A stretch of DNA of 64,000 bases, from contig NZ_JMDW01000015.1 in assembly GCF_000691525.1 (NCBI RefSeq), positions 119,004-183,003 on the forward strand. The letters run 5' to 3'. The position numbers and the translations under genes are program-made. This document shows positions 24,282 to 33,374 of this stretch, in pieces. The notes under the pieces are model-generated. The model saw only the letters and a program-made list of their open reading frames with translations, was not told the DNA's origin and ran no database searches. This DNA is from Mycolicibacterium neoaurum ATCC 25795. GTDB lineage: Bacteria; Actinomycetota; Actinomycetes; Mycobacteriales; Mycobacteriaceae. Each line of letters begins with the position of its first letter. Position 1 is the first letter of the stretch.

Positions 24282-25073
24282 TCACCGCACCACCGAGCTC
24301 GCCCTGACCGGCACCAGCTGCGGATGTCGAGCCTGGTGTCCGTGAAAGGCGCTGCGACCCCGCAGATGTCGCCAGATCCACGGCATGAACATGTTCTGTG
24401 TCCACGCCAGCTGCGCCGATATCCGCGATCGTGGTGACCGATGCTGGTCTCCTGTCGTCGCGAGGGCCCAATCGTGGTCGGCCCCAGCCAATTTCAGGGC
24501 TTCCGCCGCGGCCGCGGCGAACAGGAGATGCCCGGTGGTGGAACCGTGCACCCGGTCCGGACTCCAGACAGAGGGATCGGTCATCGACGCGGCGCTGTGC
24601 AGGTCGACCAGCCGGAAGCCGTGCCGGTCCGCGGCGTTGCGGATGACATCGTTGATCCGCAGCACCCGGGACACCAGCAGCCGTCCGGCGGGGAGGAGCT
24701 GGGTGATATCGGGGAACGTGGTGGTCACCACGGTGGCCCCCGATGACGCCAACGCGTCGTACAGAATCTCCAGCTCGCCGAGCGCGCGGGTGAATCTGCG
24801 ACCGGGTCGGGTCACATCGTTCATACCCACGCACACCGTGATCAGATCGGGTTGCATCGCCAGGGCTTGTGGGAGCTGCACATTCAGCACATCGGCGATG
24901 CGCTTACCCCGGATCGCCAGGTTGGCATACAGCAGACCAGGGGAGTCGGCGGCGATCATGCGCGCCAGCCGATCGGCGAATCCGACCAGTGCCCCGGAGT
25001 CGTCGATATCCCAGAGACCTTCGGTCTGACTGTCACCGAGGGCGACGTACCTGTGGTACCGGCTGCCGGTCAC
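24282..25073 (-). CDS. SGNH/GDSL hydrolase (esterase/lipase) (263 aa)
   Basis: All family blocks are visible: block I ALGDSQTEGL with nucleophile Ser at about 15, block II Gly in LAIRGKRI, block III GMND (about 94-97), and block V DRVHG with the Asp-x2-His pair (about 179-182). There is no signal peptide, so it is probably cytoplasmic. The last 60 residues are basic and His/Trp-rich and look like a poorly conserved tail. Substrate unknown; small esters or acyl groups are usual. Confidence 0.9.
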   Translation of the reverse strand: MTGSRYHRYVALGDSQTEGLWDIDDSGALVGFADRLARMIAADSPGLLYANLAIRGKRIADVLNVQLPQALAMQPDLITVCVGMNDVTRPGRRFTRALGELEILYDALASSGATVVTTTFPDITQLLPAGRLLVSRVLRINDVIRNAADRHGFRLVDLHSAASMTDPSVWSPDRVHGSTTGHLLFAAAAAEALKLAGADHDWALATTGDQHRSPRSRISAQLAWTQNMFMPWIWRHLRGRSAFHGHQARHPQLVPVRASSVVR

Positions 25074-25149
25074 GCAGGTGACTGTAGCGCCGACACCGGC
25101 ATGGTGCTCGCCGAGACAGGGCGCTGGGGCTGTTGACTACGCTGCGCTG

Positions 25150-25626
25150 ATGCCACGACCAAGCGCAGGGTTGCTGCTTTACCGGGTGACCGAGGGCACG
25201 GCCGAGGTGCTGATCGGGCACCCTGGCGGCCCGTTCTGGGCACGCAAAGACGATGGCGCATGGTCTATTCCGAAGGGCGAGTTCGACGAGTCCGAGGACG
25301 CCTGGTCGGCCGCCCGCCGAGAGTTCACCGAGGAGATCGGGTTGCCCGTACCCGACGGTGAGCGGATGGATTTCCCGCCGTTGCGCCAACCCGGCGGCAA
25401 GCTGGTCACCGCATTCGCGGTCGAGGCGGATCTGGATGTCACCGGCGCGGTCAGCAACACGTTCGAACTGGAATGGCCACGAGGTTCCGGCCGTATCCGG
25501 CAATATCCGGAACTCGACCGCGTGCAATGGTTCACCGTCGCCGAGGCCCGGATCAAACTCCTCAAAGGGCAACGGCCGCTCCTGGATCAGCTGATGACGC
25601 GGCTGGCCGGCCGGGCCGACGAATAG
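25150..25626 (+). CDS. NUDIX hydrolase (158 aa)
   Basis: A complete NUDIX box GX5EX7REUXEEXGU is present: GEFDESE, then REFTEEIG (about residues 43-64). It begins with PRPSAGLLLYRVTEG and WSIPKGE. Length and the C-terminal helix (AEARIKLLKGQRPLLDQL) resemble the mycobacterial RenU/MutT-like small NUDIX proteins. It should cleave a nucleoside-diphosphate-linked substrate. ATG at 25150 fits the fold; a longer frame to 25078 is not supported. A tandem repeat begins at its stop codon. Confidence 0.9.
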   Translation: MPRPSAGLLLYRVTEGTAEVLIGHPGGPFWARKDDGAWSIPKGEFDESEDAWSAARREFTEEIGLPVPDGERMDFPPLRQPGGKLVTAFAVEADLDVTGAVSNTFELEWPRGSGRIRQYPELDRVQWFTVAEARIKLLKGQRPLLDQLMTRLAGRADE

Positions 25627-25677
25627 CTCACGCCGCCAGGGCCGACTGATGGCTCACGCCGGCCGGGCCGGCTGATG
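25626..25677. repeat. Imperfect 26-bp tandem duplication between convergent genes
   Basis: Two adjacent 26-base units (25626-25651 and 25652-25677) match at 23 positions. The first unit starts at the last base of the NUDIX stop codon and the second ends just before the kinase stop. The second copy contains the odd palindrome GCCGGCC-G-GGCCGGC (25658-25672), which could form a GC-rich hairpin and help end transcription from both sides; no U-tract is present. Confidence 0.7.
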
Positions 25678-25679
25678 GT

Positions 25680-27104
25680 TCAGGGCAATCCGTTGCTGAT
25701 GCGGATCTGCTCGCGGCACTCGCGACGGGTCTGACCGGTCTGCTGCATGCACACCCGCACCGGGGACTCCAACACACCGGGCAGGGGTTCCTCGCTGGGA
25801 TCCGGTGCCTCGGTGGTCACCGTGGGACTCGGTACCGGTCCCGGCGTCGACGACCAGATGGTCGCCTGGGTGCCTGCCAGGGTCTCGCAATAGACCGTCG
25901 TCCCATCGGCGGTGGTGCCCGTGCTGCCGACCGGGCCGCAATCGGCACCGACCACCGCCGCGGCGGCTGGTTCGGTCACATCGGTGGTGACCGTGACGGT
26001 CGCATCGGTAGCGGAGGCGGTGGTGCTCGCCACCGGAGGCGGCGCAGGGGCGGTGGTCGTGGACGGTCGGGTGCTGGAGGTGGTCGCCGGCGCCGCGCCC
26101 GGACGTTCGTCATCGGCGCGGCCGAATTCGAATGCCGCGACCACGATCGCGACGCACAGCAGGACCGCGAGAACCCCGGCAACCAGGATCGCGGCCGCGG
26201 GGCGCCGCCTGGGCACCTTGGGTTTCTTGGGGGCTGGTGCCAACCTGGTCTGCTCGGAGGTGTCGCCGGCCAGCTGGTGTCCGAGGGCGCGGGCGAAGTC
26301 GGTGCACCGGTCGAACCGGTCACCGGGCTCCTTGGCCAGCGCCTTGGTGAACACCGGGTCCAGGTGCGCCAACTCGGGACGCCTGCTGCCGATCGCGGGC
26401 GGCGACGCCGATAGATGCTGACTTATGACCACCGCCGGGTTGGAGTTGCGGAACGGCGGTGTCCCGGAGAGCAACTCGTAGGCGGTGGCCGCCAGGGCGT
26501 ACTGATCCGACCGACCGTCCAGAGGATTACCCATCAGCTGCTCGGGCGCCGCGTAGGACACCGTGCCGACGGTCATATTGGTTGCGGTCAACCCACTGAC
26601 ATCATCGGACCACCGCGCGATACCGAAATCGGCCAACATGATGCGCTGATCACCGGAGTCCGGACCGCAGATCAGGATGTTGGCCGGTTTGACGTCCCGA
26701 TGCAGGAGATTGCGTTGATGGGCGTAGTCCAACGCCTCGGCGACCGCGGTGACGATCTGGATGACCTGTTGCGGCGGCAGACCCTGAGGGTGGTCGCCGC
26801 GCAACAAGCGGGCGGCGTCGGTTCCCGGGACGTAGTCCATCGCGATCCAGAGCTGACCGTCGCTCTCGCCGCGGTCGTGTACACCGACGATGTGCGGATG
26901 CCACAGCGTGGCGGCGATATCTGCCTCGCGCTCGAAACGCTGGCGGTATTCATCGTCGGTGGACACCTGCGCGAGCAGGATCTTGAGCGCGTCCTGGCGC
27001 GGGAGTCGAGGGTGCTGGGCGAGGTAGACCTCACCCATCCCGCCGGCGCCGAGGGCGCGGACGATGGTGTATCCGGCGAACGTCGCGCCAGGCGCCAATG
27101 GCAT
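25680..27104 (-). CDS. Transmembrane Ser/Thr protein kinase (Pkn family) (474 aa)
   Basis: The kinase domain spans about 12-275 with every catalytic element: Gly loop GAGGMG (19-24), Lys at 41, HRDVKPAN (135-142), DFG (159-161), a Thr-rich activation loop (LTATNMTVGT, 172-181) and APE (186-188). A basic juxtamembrane stretch leads to one TM segment (about 303-325). The extracellular part is Thr/Pro/Ala-rich, then a small domain with Cys pairs (ADCGPV, VYCETL, VRVCMQQ, RRECRE). It lacks PASTA repeats, so it is closer to PknF/PknI than to PknB. No PstP phosphatase is nearby. It is followed upstream at 22 bp by a small secreted protein gene. Confidence 0.93.
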   Translation of the reverse strand: MPLAPGATFAGYTIVRALGAGGMGEVYLAQHPRLPRQDALKILLAQVSTDDEYRQRFEREADIAATLWHPHIVGVHDRGESDGQLWIAMDYVPGTDAARLLRGDHPQGLPPQQVIQIVTAVAEALDYAHQRNLLHRDVKPANILICGPDSGDQRIMLADFGIARWSDDVSGLTATNMTVGTVSYAAPEQLMGNPLDGRSDQYALAATAYELLSGTPPFRNSNPAVVISQHLSASPPAIGSRRPELAHLDPVFTKALAKEPGDRFDRCTDFARALGHQLAGDTSEQTRLAPAPKKPKVPRRRPAAAILVAGVLAVLLCVAIVVAAFEFGRADDERPGAAPATTSSTRPSTTTAPAPPPVASTTASATDATVTVTTDVTEPAAAAVVGADCGPVGSTGTTADGTTVYCETLAGTQATIWSSTPGPVPSPTVTTEAPDPSEEPLPGVLESPVRVCMQQTGQTRRECREQIRISNGLP

Positions 27105-27126
27105 GGGCGAATACTAGACGCCGAAC

Positions 27127-27567
27127 TCAGGGAGCGGGCGGAGGAACGGGCGCCGGCGAGGTGGGAACTCCGGCTTGCGCCGGCGGCATCGGTGTCGGCG
27201 TCACGGTGGTGACTCCGTTCGCGCCGACCGTTCGCCCACCCGGGCCCGATCCGGTGGACCGGCTGGCACCGGCGGCATCGAAAGCCGCCTGCGTGCAATT
27301 GAGCATCAGCTGCATCTTCCCGGACGGGATGTACTTCTGCTTCTCCACGATGCACATGCTCTGCTGGATGTCACTGCCCACCGCGCCACCGAACATCGAC
27401 GGAATGCCCATGCTCTTGAGGATCGCAACGGCCTTGCCGTACGGCTCGCCGACCACGTTGTAGGCAGCCTGCGCCGCCTGCGGGTCCGAGCTCGCCGTGC
27501 CCGCGGTGACGATGGCCGCCGATGCGATGGCGCAGGCGCCCAGCCCCAAGCCGATTAGCTTCTTCAC
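27127..27567 (-). CDS. Secreted protein with Pro-rich tail (146 aa)
   Basis: Signal peptide at about 1-27 (LIGLGLGACAIASAAIVTAG). The mature domain (about 30-98) contains YNVVGEPYGKAVAILKSMGIP, which resembles the start of a PASTA-like repeat, and two Cys (SMCIVEK, LNCTQA) that could pair. The last 45 residues are Gly/Pro/Thr-rich and probably disordered. It precedes the kinase gene by 22 bp in the same orientation, so the two may be co-expressed; an extracellular partner or ligand of the kinase is a testable guess. Family not named. Confidence 0.78.
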   Translation of the reverse strand: MKKLIGLGLGACAIASAAIVTAGTASSDPQAAQAAYNVVGEPYGKAVAILKSMGIPSMFGGAVGSDIQQSMCIVEKQKYIPSGKMQLMLNCTQAAFDAAGASRSTGSGPGGRTVGANGVTTVTPTPMPPAQAGVPTSPAPVPPPAP

Positions 27568-27631
27568 GTGACCTCCGGGTGTCGCGGTGCGCTGCGAACA
27601 TATCGCAGAACCACACCTGTAGAAACTCCAG

Positions 27632-29740
27632 TCACGTGTCCATCGCCGGCACCTGGGCTTTCATTACTTCGGCAAGCGCATTGGCCCGAGGATCGGTGAA
27701 AACGTCCTCCAGGGACATCCGCGCACCGTCGGGCCCGGAGAGTGGGACGCGCCAGTTCGGATACTCGTCGGTGGTGCCCGGCTGGTTCTGCGCGCGCAGG
27801 TCACCGACCGCGTCAGGCAACGCCAAGGCCAGCAGTTTCGACGGCGTGCGGCCGAGGAAGGCGTGCAGACCACGGACGATCTCGTCGATATCGGGCTGTT
27901 CTCCGACCAGGTCGAGACGGCGCAGTTCGTCGAGCCAGGCCTGCTGTTCGACCCGATCGTCGGCGATCTCCTCCTCGACCGGCCTGGTAAGCAGCTCCAG
28001 TGACTCGCGCAGCCGGATGTGCTCACCCGCCAGGTAGCCTGCCGTCGGCGGCAGATCATGGGTGGTCACCGCGGACAGACAGGCTTCGCGCCAATATGCG
28101 GCGGGTAGCGGTGCGCCCTCATCGGTGCGTTCGAACCACAGGATCGACGTGCCGAAGAGTCCGCGGTCGCGCAGATAGTCGCGCACCCACGGCTCCACCG
28201 TGCCCAGGTCCTCGCCGACCACGACGGCACCGCTGCGATATGCCTCCAGTGCGACGATGCCGATCAGCGCATCGTGGTCGTAGCGCACGTAGGTGCCCTC
28301 GGTCGGCGCCGCGCCCTCCGGGATCCACCACAACCGGAACAGCCCGATGATGTGGTCGATGCGGACGCCGCCGGCGTGGCGCAGTACCGCGTTGACCAGT
28401 GCTCGGAACGGCGCGTAGCCGGTGCGTCGCAGCTGGTCGGGGCGCCACGGCGGTTGCGACCAGTTCTGGCCGAGCTGGTTGTACTCGTCCGGCGGTGCCC
28501 CGGCAGTCACCCCACGCGCCAACACATCCTGTAACGCCCAGGCGTCCGCCCCGTCGGGATCGACACCCACGGCCAGGTCGTGCATGATGCCGAGGCCCAT
28601 GCCGGACTGGGTGGCTCTGGCCTGGGCGGTGGTCAGCTGATCGTCGAGTTGCCATTGCAGCCAGCGGTGGAAGTCGACGTCCGCCTCGTGGGCGGCGGCG
28701 AACGCCGCGACCTCGGGGTTGTCCGGATGGGTCAGCGTTTCCGGCCAGGCGTGCCAGTCCGGACCGTGCACCTCGGCCAGCGCGCACCAGGTGGCGAAGT
28801 CGTCGAGGCTGCGGCCTTCACGAGCACGGAATGCCGCGTACGCCAGATCCCGTCCCGCGGACCGTGGCACTCGATACACCTGTTGTAGGGCAGCACGTTT
28901 CACCTTCCAAGCCGCATCGCGGTCGATCCCGTCACGGCGTCGGGCGCGGGCGGCCAGCTCGGCTCGGGCCTTGCGCAGCGGTCCGCGCCTGCGCAGCTGT
29001 GCGTACTCGTCGATGGCCTCGACCCGCAGATACAGCGGATTGACGAACCGCCGGGAGGTGGGCAGATAGGGCGACGGTTCCATCGGTGCCACCGGCGCGG
29101 CCGCGTGCAAGGGATTGACCAGGATGAATCCCGCACCGTGCCGCGCGGCCGACCAGACGGCGAGATCGGTCAGGTCCGTCAGATCGCCGGTGCCCCAAGA
29201 CTGTTCGGAGGTGACGCTGTAGAGCTGGGTGGCCAGGCCCCACTGCCGCCTGCGCGGCGGCGCCAGCGCCGAAGGCGCGACGATCAGCGTGGTGTCCGAC
29301 TCGACCGTGTCGGTCCTGGCATGTAGGCGGTGATATCCGGGCGGCAGGTCGGCAGGCAGTTCGAAGGTGGCCTCCCCGATCATCCGCTCATCCAGATCGT
29401 ATGGCGCACGATTGTTTTCGAGTTGGCGCAGCTCGGTGCGCAGGGAACCGTCCTCCAGCTCGACCCACACATCTACCGGCCGGCCATGGGTCACATGCAC
29501 CCAGAACGACGATGCGGTGCCCGAGCGGGCCACCACCGTCGGCGCCAAGGTGTCGCCCCAGTACTCGCGGTCAAGCGCCCGCGCGGCGTGCTCCCGTCCA
29601 GCCGGGGTATCGGCAGGGACTCCGAGCGCGGCGAGCACGGACACCAGCGTGTGCTCGGGCACCGGAACGCTGCGGCCACGCCAGTCGACGAACTCCGTTG
29701 CCACCGCGTACCGCCGTGCGAGATCGGCCAATTCGGTCAT
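27632..29740 (-). CDS. malQ: 4-alpha-glucanotransferase (amylomaltase, GH77) (702 aa)
   Basis: MalQ transfers alpha-1,4-glucan segments in maltodextrin and glycogen metabolism. The GH77 catalytic set is visible: nucleophile Asp in GVRIDHIIGLFRLWWIPEG (about 461), acid/base Glu in VVGEDLGTVEPWVRDYL (about 510), and the stabilising Asp in TTHDLPPTAGYL (about 561). The N-terminal about 160 residues form the extra domain found in actinobacterial and enterobacterial long MalQ. Length matches M. tuberculosis MalQ (Rv1781c). In that species the ESX-5 locus follows it; here an MFS and an SMR pair lie on the other side. Confidence 0.95.
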   Translation of the reverse strand: MTELADLARRYAVATEFVDWRGRSVPVPEHTLVSVLAALGVPADTPAGREHAARALDREYWGDTLAPTVVARSGTASSFWVHVTHGRPVDVWVELEDGSLRTELRQLENNRAPYDLDERMIGEATFELPADLPPGYHRLHARTDTVESDTTLIVAPSALAPPRRRQWGLATQLYSVTSEQSWGTGDLTDLTDLAVWSAARHGAGFILVNPLHAAAPVAPMEPSPYLPTSRRFVNPLYLRVEAIDEYAQLRRRGPLRKARAELAARARRRDGIDRDAAWKVKRAALQQVYRVPRSAGRDLAYAAFRAREGRSLDDFATWCALAEVHGPDWHAWPETLTHPDNPEVAAFAAAHEADVDFHRWLQWQLDDQLTTAQARATQSGMGLGIMHDLAVGVDPDGADAWALQDVLARGVTAGAPPDEYNQLGQNWSQPPWRPDQLRRTGYAPFRALVNAVLRHAGGVRIDHIIGLFRLWWIPEGAAPTEGTYVRYDHDALIGIVALEAYRSGAVVVGEDLGTVEPWVRDYLRDRGLFGTSILWFERTDEGAPLPAAYWREACLSAVTTHDLPPTAGYLAGEHIRLRESLELLTRPVEEEIADDRVEQQAWLDELRRLDLVGEQPDIDEIVRGLHAFLGRTPSKLLALALPDAVGDLRAQNQPGTTDEYPNWRVPLSGPDGARMSLEDVFTDPRANALAEVMKAQVPAMDT

Positions 29741-29821
29741 GCTCGCAATCTTGCCGGATCCGCCGCGCCGCCGCCGGACCGGTGGACAACGTTGCGCGTG
29801 GCGTCAGTATCGTCGGCGGGC

Positions 29822-31024
29822 ATGCCGCCCGCAGCCAGCACCGACCCCGACCGGCGGGCACGAATCGCCGTGGGAGCACTGTTCCTGACCAATGGCGCGA
29901 TGTTCGCCAACCTGCTACCGAGATACCCGGAGATCAAGAGCGATCTGGGGCTGTCCAACGCCGGCTACGGCGCGGTGGTGGCGGCGTTCGCCGCCGGTGC
30001 GCTGGTGGCAGGTCTGGCCGCCGGCGCGATCATCCGGCGGTTCGGATCGGCGCGTGTCGCGGTGGGTTCGTCGGTGCTGTTGGCGGTGCTGATCGCGACG
30101 GCGGGTTCGGCGGGCACGCCTGTGTTCCTGGCTGCCGCACTGTTCTGCGCCGGCGCCTGCGATGCCGTCACCGATGTCGCGCAGAACGTGCATGGCCTGC
30201 GGGTTCAACACACCTACGGGCGATCGATCATCAATTCGCTGCACGCGGTCTGGGCTGCGGGTGGCATCGTCGGCGGGTCGATGGGCGCTGCCGCCATCGC
30301 CCTGGGTCTCGGGCGTGGGTTGCACCTGGCCATCGCGGCAGCGGTGTTCGCGGCGGTGGCGCTGGCGGCCTATCCGTTCCTGTTGCCGGGGCCCGATCGC
30401 GCCGAGGACCACCATGACGGGCCCACCGTGGTAGGACGGCGGGCGCGGCTTCCGGCGTATGTGTTGCTGGCGGTGCTGGTGGTCGTGGCCATCGCCGGGG
30501 CCGTCATCGAGGATGTCGGCAGCACCTGGGCCACGCTCTATCTGCGCGACGGGCTCGGCGCCCCGGGGCCGGTCGCGGTGTTCGGCTATGTCGCGTTGAT
30601 CGGGTCCATGTTCGTCGGGCGGCTGACAGGTGATCGCTTGGTGGACAGGTTCGGCGAGCGTGCCGTGACCAGAACCGGGGGATTGGTGATGGCGACCGGT
30701 ATGGGTCTGGCCCTTGCGTTTCCGTCGGTGCCCGGCACGATCGCCGGTTTTGCGGCGGTCGGCCTCGGGGTTGCCACACTTGTGCCTGCGGCGATGCACG
30801 GTGCCGACCGACTACCCGGGTTGCGGCCGGGGACGGGACTGACGGTGGTGGCGTGGCTGATGCGCCTGGGGTTCATCGCCTCGCCGCCGGTGATCGGACT
30901 GATCGCCGATGCCGCCGGACTGCGGGTGGGACTGCTGTTGGTACCCGCGGTGGGACTGCTGGTCGCATTGCTGACCTGTGTGCCGGGCGTACTCAGTGCG
31001 CCACGCCGGCCATCTCGATCGTGA
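29822..31024 (+). CDS. MFS transporter, drug/solute efflux type (400 aa)
   Basis: Twelve hydrophobic segments. The loop motifs IIRRFGSARVAVGSS (about 70) and GDRLVDRFGERAVTRTGG (about 265) mark the two MFS halves. The TM1 entry (AVGALFLTNGAMFANLLPRYPEIKSD) is typical of the FucP/YbjJ-like branch of MFS proteins. ATG at 29822 lies in the divergent gap from malQ. Its last 32 bp overlap, tail to tail, the end of the SMR gene. Substrate unknown. Confidence 0.87.
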   Translation: MPPAASTDPDRRARIAVGALFLTNGAMFANLLPRYPEIKSDLGLSNAGYGAVVAAFAAGALVAGLAAGAIIRRFGSARVAVGSSVLLAVLIATAGSAGTPVFLAAALFCAGACDAVTDVAQNVHGLRVQHTYGRSIINSLHAVWAAGGIVGGSMGAAAIALGLGRGLHLAIAAAVFAAVALAAYPFLLPGPDRAEDHHDGPTVVGRRARLPAYVLLAVLVVVAIAGAVIEDVGSTWATLYLRDGLGAPGPVAVFGYVALIGSMFVGRLTGDRLVDRFGERAVTRTGGLVMATGMGLALAFPSVPGTIAGFAAVGLGVATLVPAAMHGADRLPGLRPGTGLTVVAWLMRLGFIASPPVIGLIADAAGLRVGLLLVPAVGLLVALLTCVPGVLSAPRRPSRS

Positions 31025-31316
31025 GCACGCCGGCGATGATCAGCGCGATGCCCGCGATCATCCGCCAGGTCAACGGGTCGCGGAACAACACCCGTGCGGC
31101 GACGGCCACCAGCGCGACACCGCACGCGGTCCAGATGCCGTACGCCACACCGACCGGCATCCCCAGCGACAGCGACACCCACAACAGATAGAAGGACAGC
31201 AGATAGCCGGCCGCCACCGGGACGATCCACCGGCGGCGGCGGAAACCATCGGATGCCCGCAACGACAGTGTGGCGAGCACCTCTGTACCGATCGCGCCGG
31301 CCAGCGCCAGCCACAT
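30993..31316 (-). CDS. SMR family multidrug efflux subunit, second of a pair (107 aa)
   Basis: Four TM segments of a small multidrug resistance protein. The essential membrane Glu is at about 12 (GAIGTEVLATLSL) and the TM3 signature is GMPVGVAYGIWTACG (about 52-66). ATG at 31316 overlaps the stop of the preceding SMR gene by one base; GTG at 31319 is also in frame. Paired SMR genes usually form obligatory heterodimers with fixed opposite topology. Export of cationic compounds by proton exchange is expected. Confidence 0.92.
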   Translation of the reverse strand: MWLALAGAIGTEVLATLSLRASDGFRRRRWIVPVAAGYLLSFYLLWVSLSLGMPVGVAYGIWTACGVALVAVAARVLFRDPLTWRMIAGIALIIAGVLTIEMAGVAH

Positions 31317-31657
31317 CACGGTCGGGCCTCTGACGGCGCGTCGTGTGAACCGAACTCGACCAGCAGGACGCCGGCGATGATCAACGCGATTCCGGCCAGC
31401 AGCGGCCAGGTGAACGCCTCGCCGAAGATCAGCGAGGCAGCGACGGCGGTGACGGCAGTGCCGGTCGCGCCCCAGATTCCGTAGGCCACCCCGACGGGCA
31501 TCCCGGTCCGGAGCACCGCGGCCATCAAGATGAACGACGACAGGTAGCCGGCGACCACGAGGACCAGCCAACCGGAATGGTCCTGTGAGGCACGCAGCGA
31601 CAACGTCCCTGCGACCTCTGTCGTGATCGCTCCGCCCAGCAGGACCCACTTGCGCAC
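31316..31657 (-). CDS. SMR family multidrug efflux subunit, first of a pair (113 aa)
   Basis: GTG start at 31657 (VRKWVLLGG). The TM1 Glu at about 14 (GAITTEVAGTLSL) and GMPVGVAYGIWGATG (about 52-66) are conserved. It is a diverged paralogue of the next gene, to which it is directly coupled. The C-terminus carries a short charged tail (GSHDAPSEARP) that the partner lacks. Such a difference in loop and tail charge is what sets opposite membrane orientation in EbrAB- or YkkCD-type pairs. Confidence 0.92.
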   Translation of the reverse strand: MRKWVLLGGAITTEVAGTLSLRASQDHSGWLVLVVAGYLSSFILMAAVLRTGMPVGVAYGIWGATGTAVTAVAASLIFGEAFTWPLLAGIALIIAGVLLVEFGSHDAPSEARP

Positions 31658-31791
31658 GGCGCAAACTTAACCGTGTGCGCGGCCCCCGACCGGTATGGGG
31701 TGGTGCCGGCGCGCCAGTGGGGAATGACCTAGGGAGTGGGGTGATATGGACCCCGTCACGTATCGGTGCACCCGATATCGGCGGTGCCACT

Positions 31792-33345
31792 ATGGAGGAT
31801 GTGACCGATACCCGATTTTCGATCGACGACACCGCGGTCGTCGAGACCACCAACGGTCCCGTGCGTGGCGCCGGCGATGGCGTCGTCACCCACTGGTTGG
31901 GGGTTCGCTATGCCGCCGCGCCCGTTGGCACGCTGCGCTGGCGTTCGCCCCGATGGCCGCAACCCTGGACCGAACCGGCCGATGCGACCCGGGTGGGACC
32001 GGTATGCCCACAGCCCACCGACCCGCGGATCCCGCTGGATCTGGGCGCGCCGCAGGGAGCGGACTGCCTGACGGTGAACGTCTGGTCTCCGGCCCACGGC
32101 GATGGTCCACGACCGGTCCTGGTGTGGGTGCACGGCGGCGCATACATCCTCGGCTCGGGGGCCCAGCCGCTCTACAACGGGCGCGAGCTCGCGGCCGGTG
32201 GGGACGTCGTGGTGGTGACGGTGAACTACCGTCTCGGCCCGTTCGGATTCCTGGACCTGTCGTGGCTGGGCGAGGGTTTCGAGACCAACATCGGCCTTCG
32301 CGATGTGCTGTTCGCGTTGCGGTGGGTACGCGACAACATCGCCAATTTCGGCGGTGACCCGGACCGGGTCACGCTGTTCGGTGAGTCGGCGGGCGGTGGT
32401 GTGGTGACCACGCTGCTGGCCAGTCCCGCTGCCGAAGGGTTGTTCCATCGCGCCATCGCGCAGAGCTCGCCGGTCACCTCGGTCTACGACCAGAAGCGCG
32501 CGCAGCGGATCGGCGAGCAGTTCCTCGGCGAACTCGGTATGACGGCACGACAGTCGGACCAGCTGAGCGAGCTGCCGGTGGCCGCCATCATCGCCGCGGC
32601 CAAGGAGTTGTTCAACGATGTGCCGCGGCTGGCGCCGGGCACCCTGGGGTTCGCGCCGATCGTCGACGGTGACATCGTGCCGGACTACCCGGTGAACGTC
32701 GCCAGATCGGGACGATCGAGGCCGGTTCCGCTGATCATCGGCACCAACGAGCACGAGGCGGCGCTGTTCCGGTGGATGCGTTCACCGCTGCTACCGATCA
32801 GCGGGCAGGCCATCAGTGAGATGTTCACCGCGATCGCGTCAGAGCAACCCGACCTGCAGATCCCCACCCCGGCCCAGATCGCGGCGGTGTACCGCGGGCG
32901 CGGCAAGAAACCCGGGCTCGGCGTCGCGCGTGACATCGGGTTCCGGATGCCCTCGATCTGGTTCGCCGAGGGGCACAGCGTGGTCGCGCCCGTGTACATG
33001 TACCGATTCGACTGGTCCACCCCCATGCTTCGCGTCCTCGGCTTGGGCGGTGCGCATGCCACCGAACTACCGTATGTGTGGGGCAATCTGGTGGCAGGCC
33101 GTCGCGACCCGACATTCAAACTCGGTGGTCTTGCCGCGGGTACCGAGGTCTCACGAAGAATGCGCCAGCGGTGGTGCAATTTCGCGCGCGGCGGGGCACC
33201 GGATGCCGACGACGGTCCGCGGTGGCGCCCGTATGACGAGCAGGACCGCGTCAATCTGCTGATCGGGCGCGATGACCAGCTGGCGTTCGATCCGGACCAT
33301 ATTCAGCGCAGTACCTGGGGAACCGAGGTGCTGAGCTTCCGCTGA
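31792..33345 (+). CDS. Type B carboxylesterase/lipase (517 aa)
   Basis: A full-length alpha/beta hydrolase of the carboxylesterase-B/PnbA type. Visible: LVWVHGGAYILGSG (oxyanion region, about 108-121), the nucleophile Ser in TLFGESAGGGVV (about 196-207), TNEHEAALF near the acid, and the catalytic His in GGAHATELPYVWG (about 421-433). LipT-like enzymes of mycobacteria have this length. ATG at 31792 is chosen; GTG at 31801 is an alternative, and the longer frame to 31675 is not supported. There is no signal peptide. TATCGG-TGCAC-CCGATA, an inverted repeat at 31761-31777, lies just upstream. Confidence 0.9.
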   Translation: MEDVTDTRFSIDDTAVVETTNGPVRGAGDGVVTHWLGVRYAAAPVGTLRWRSPRWPQPWTEPADATRVGPVCPQPTDPRIPLDLGAPQGADCLTVNVWSPAHGDGPRPVLVWVHGGAYILGSGAQPLYNGRELAAGGDVVVVTVNYRLGPFGFLDLSWLGEGFETNIGLRDVLFALRWVRDNIANFGGDPDRVTLFGESAGGGVVTTLLASPAAEGLFHRAIAQSSPVTSVYDQKRAQRIGEQFLGELGMTARQSDQLSELPVAAIIAAAKELFNDVPRLAPGTLGFAPIVDGDIVPDYPVNVARSGRSRPVPLIIGTNEHEAALFRWMRSPLLPISGQAISEMFTAIASEQPDLQIPTPAQIAAVYRGRGKKPGLGVARDIGFRMPSIWFAEGHSVVAPVYMYRFDWSTPMLRVLGLGGAHATELPYVWGNLVAGRRDPTFKLGGLAAGTEVSRRMRQRWCNFARGGAPDADDGPRWRPYDEQDRVNLLIGRDDQLAFDPDHIQRSTWGTEVLSFR

Positions 33346-33374
33346 CCCGGTACCGCTGCGGTTAGGCTCCTCGG

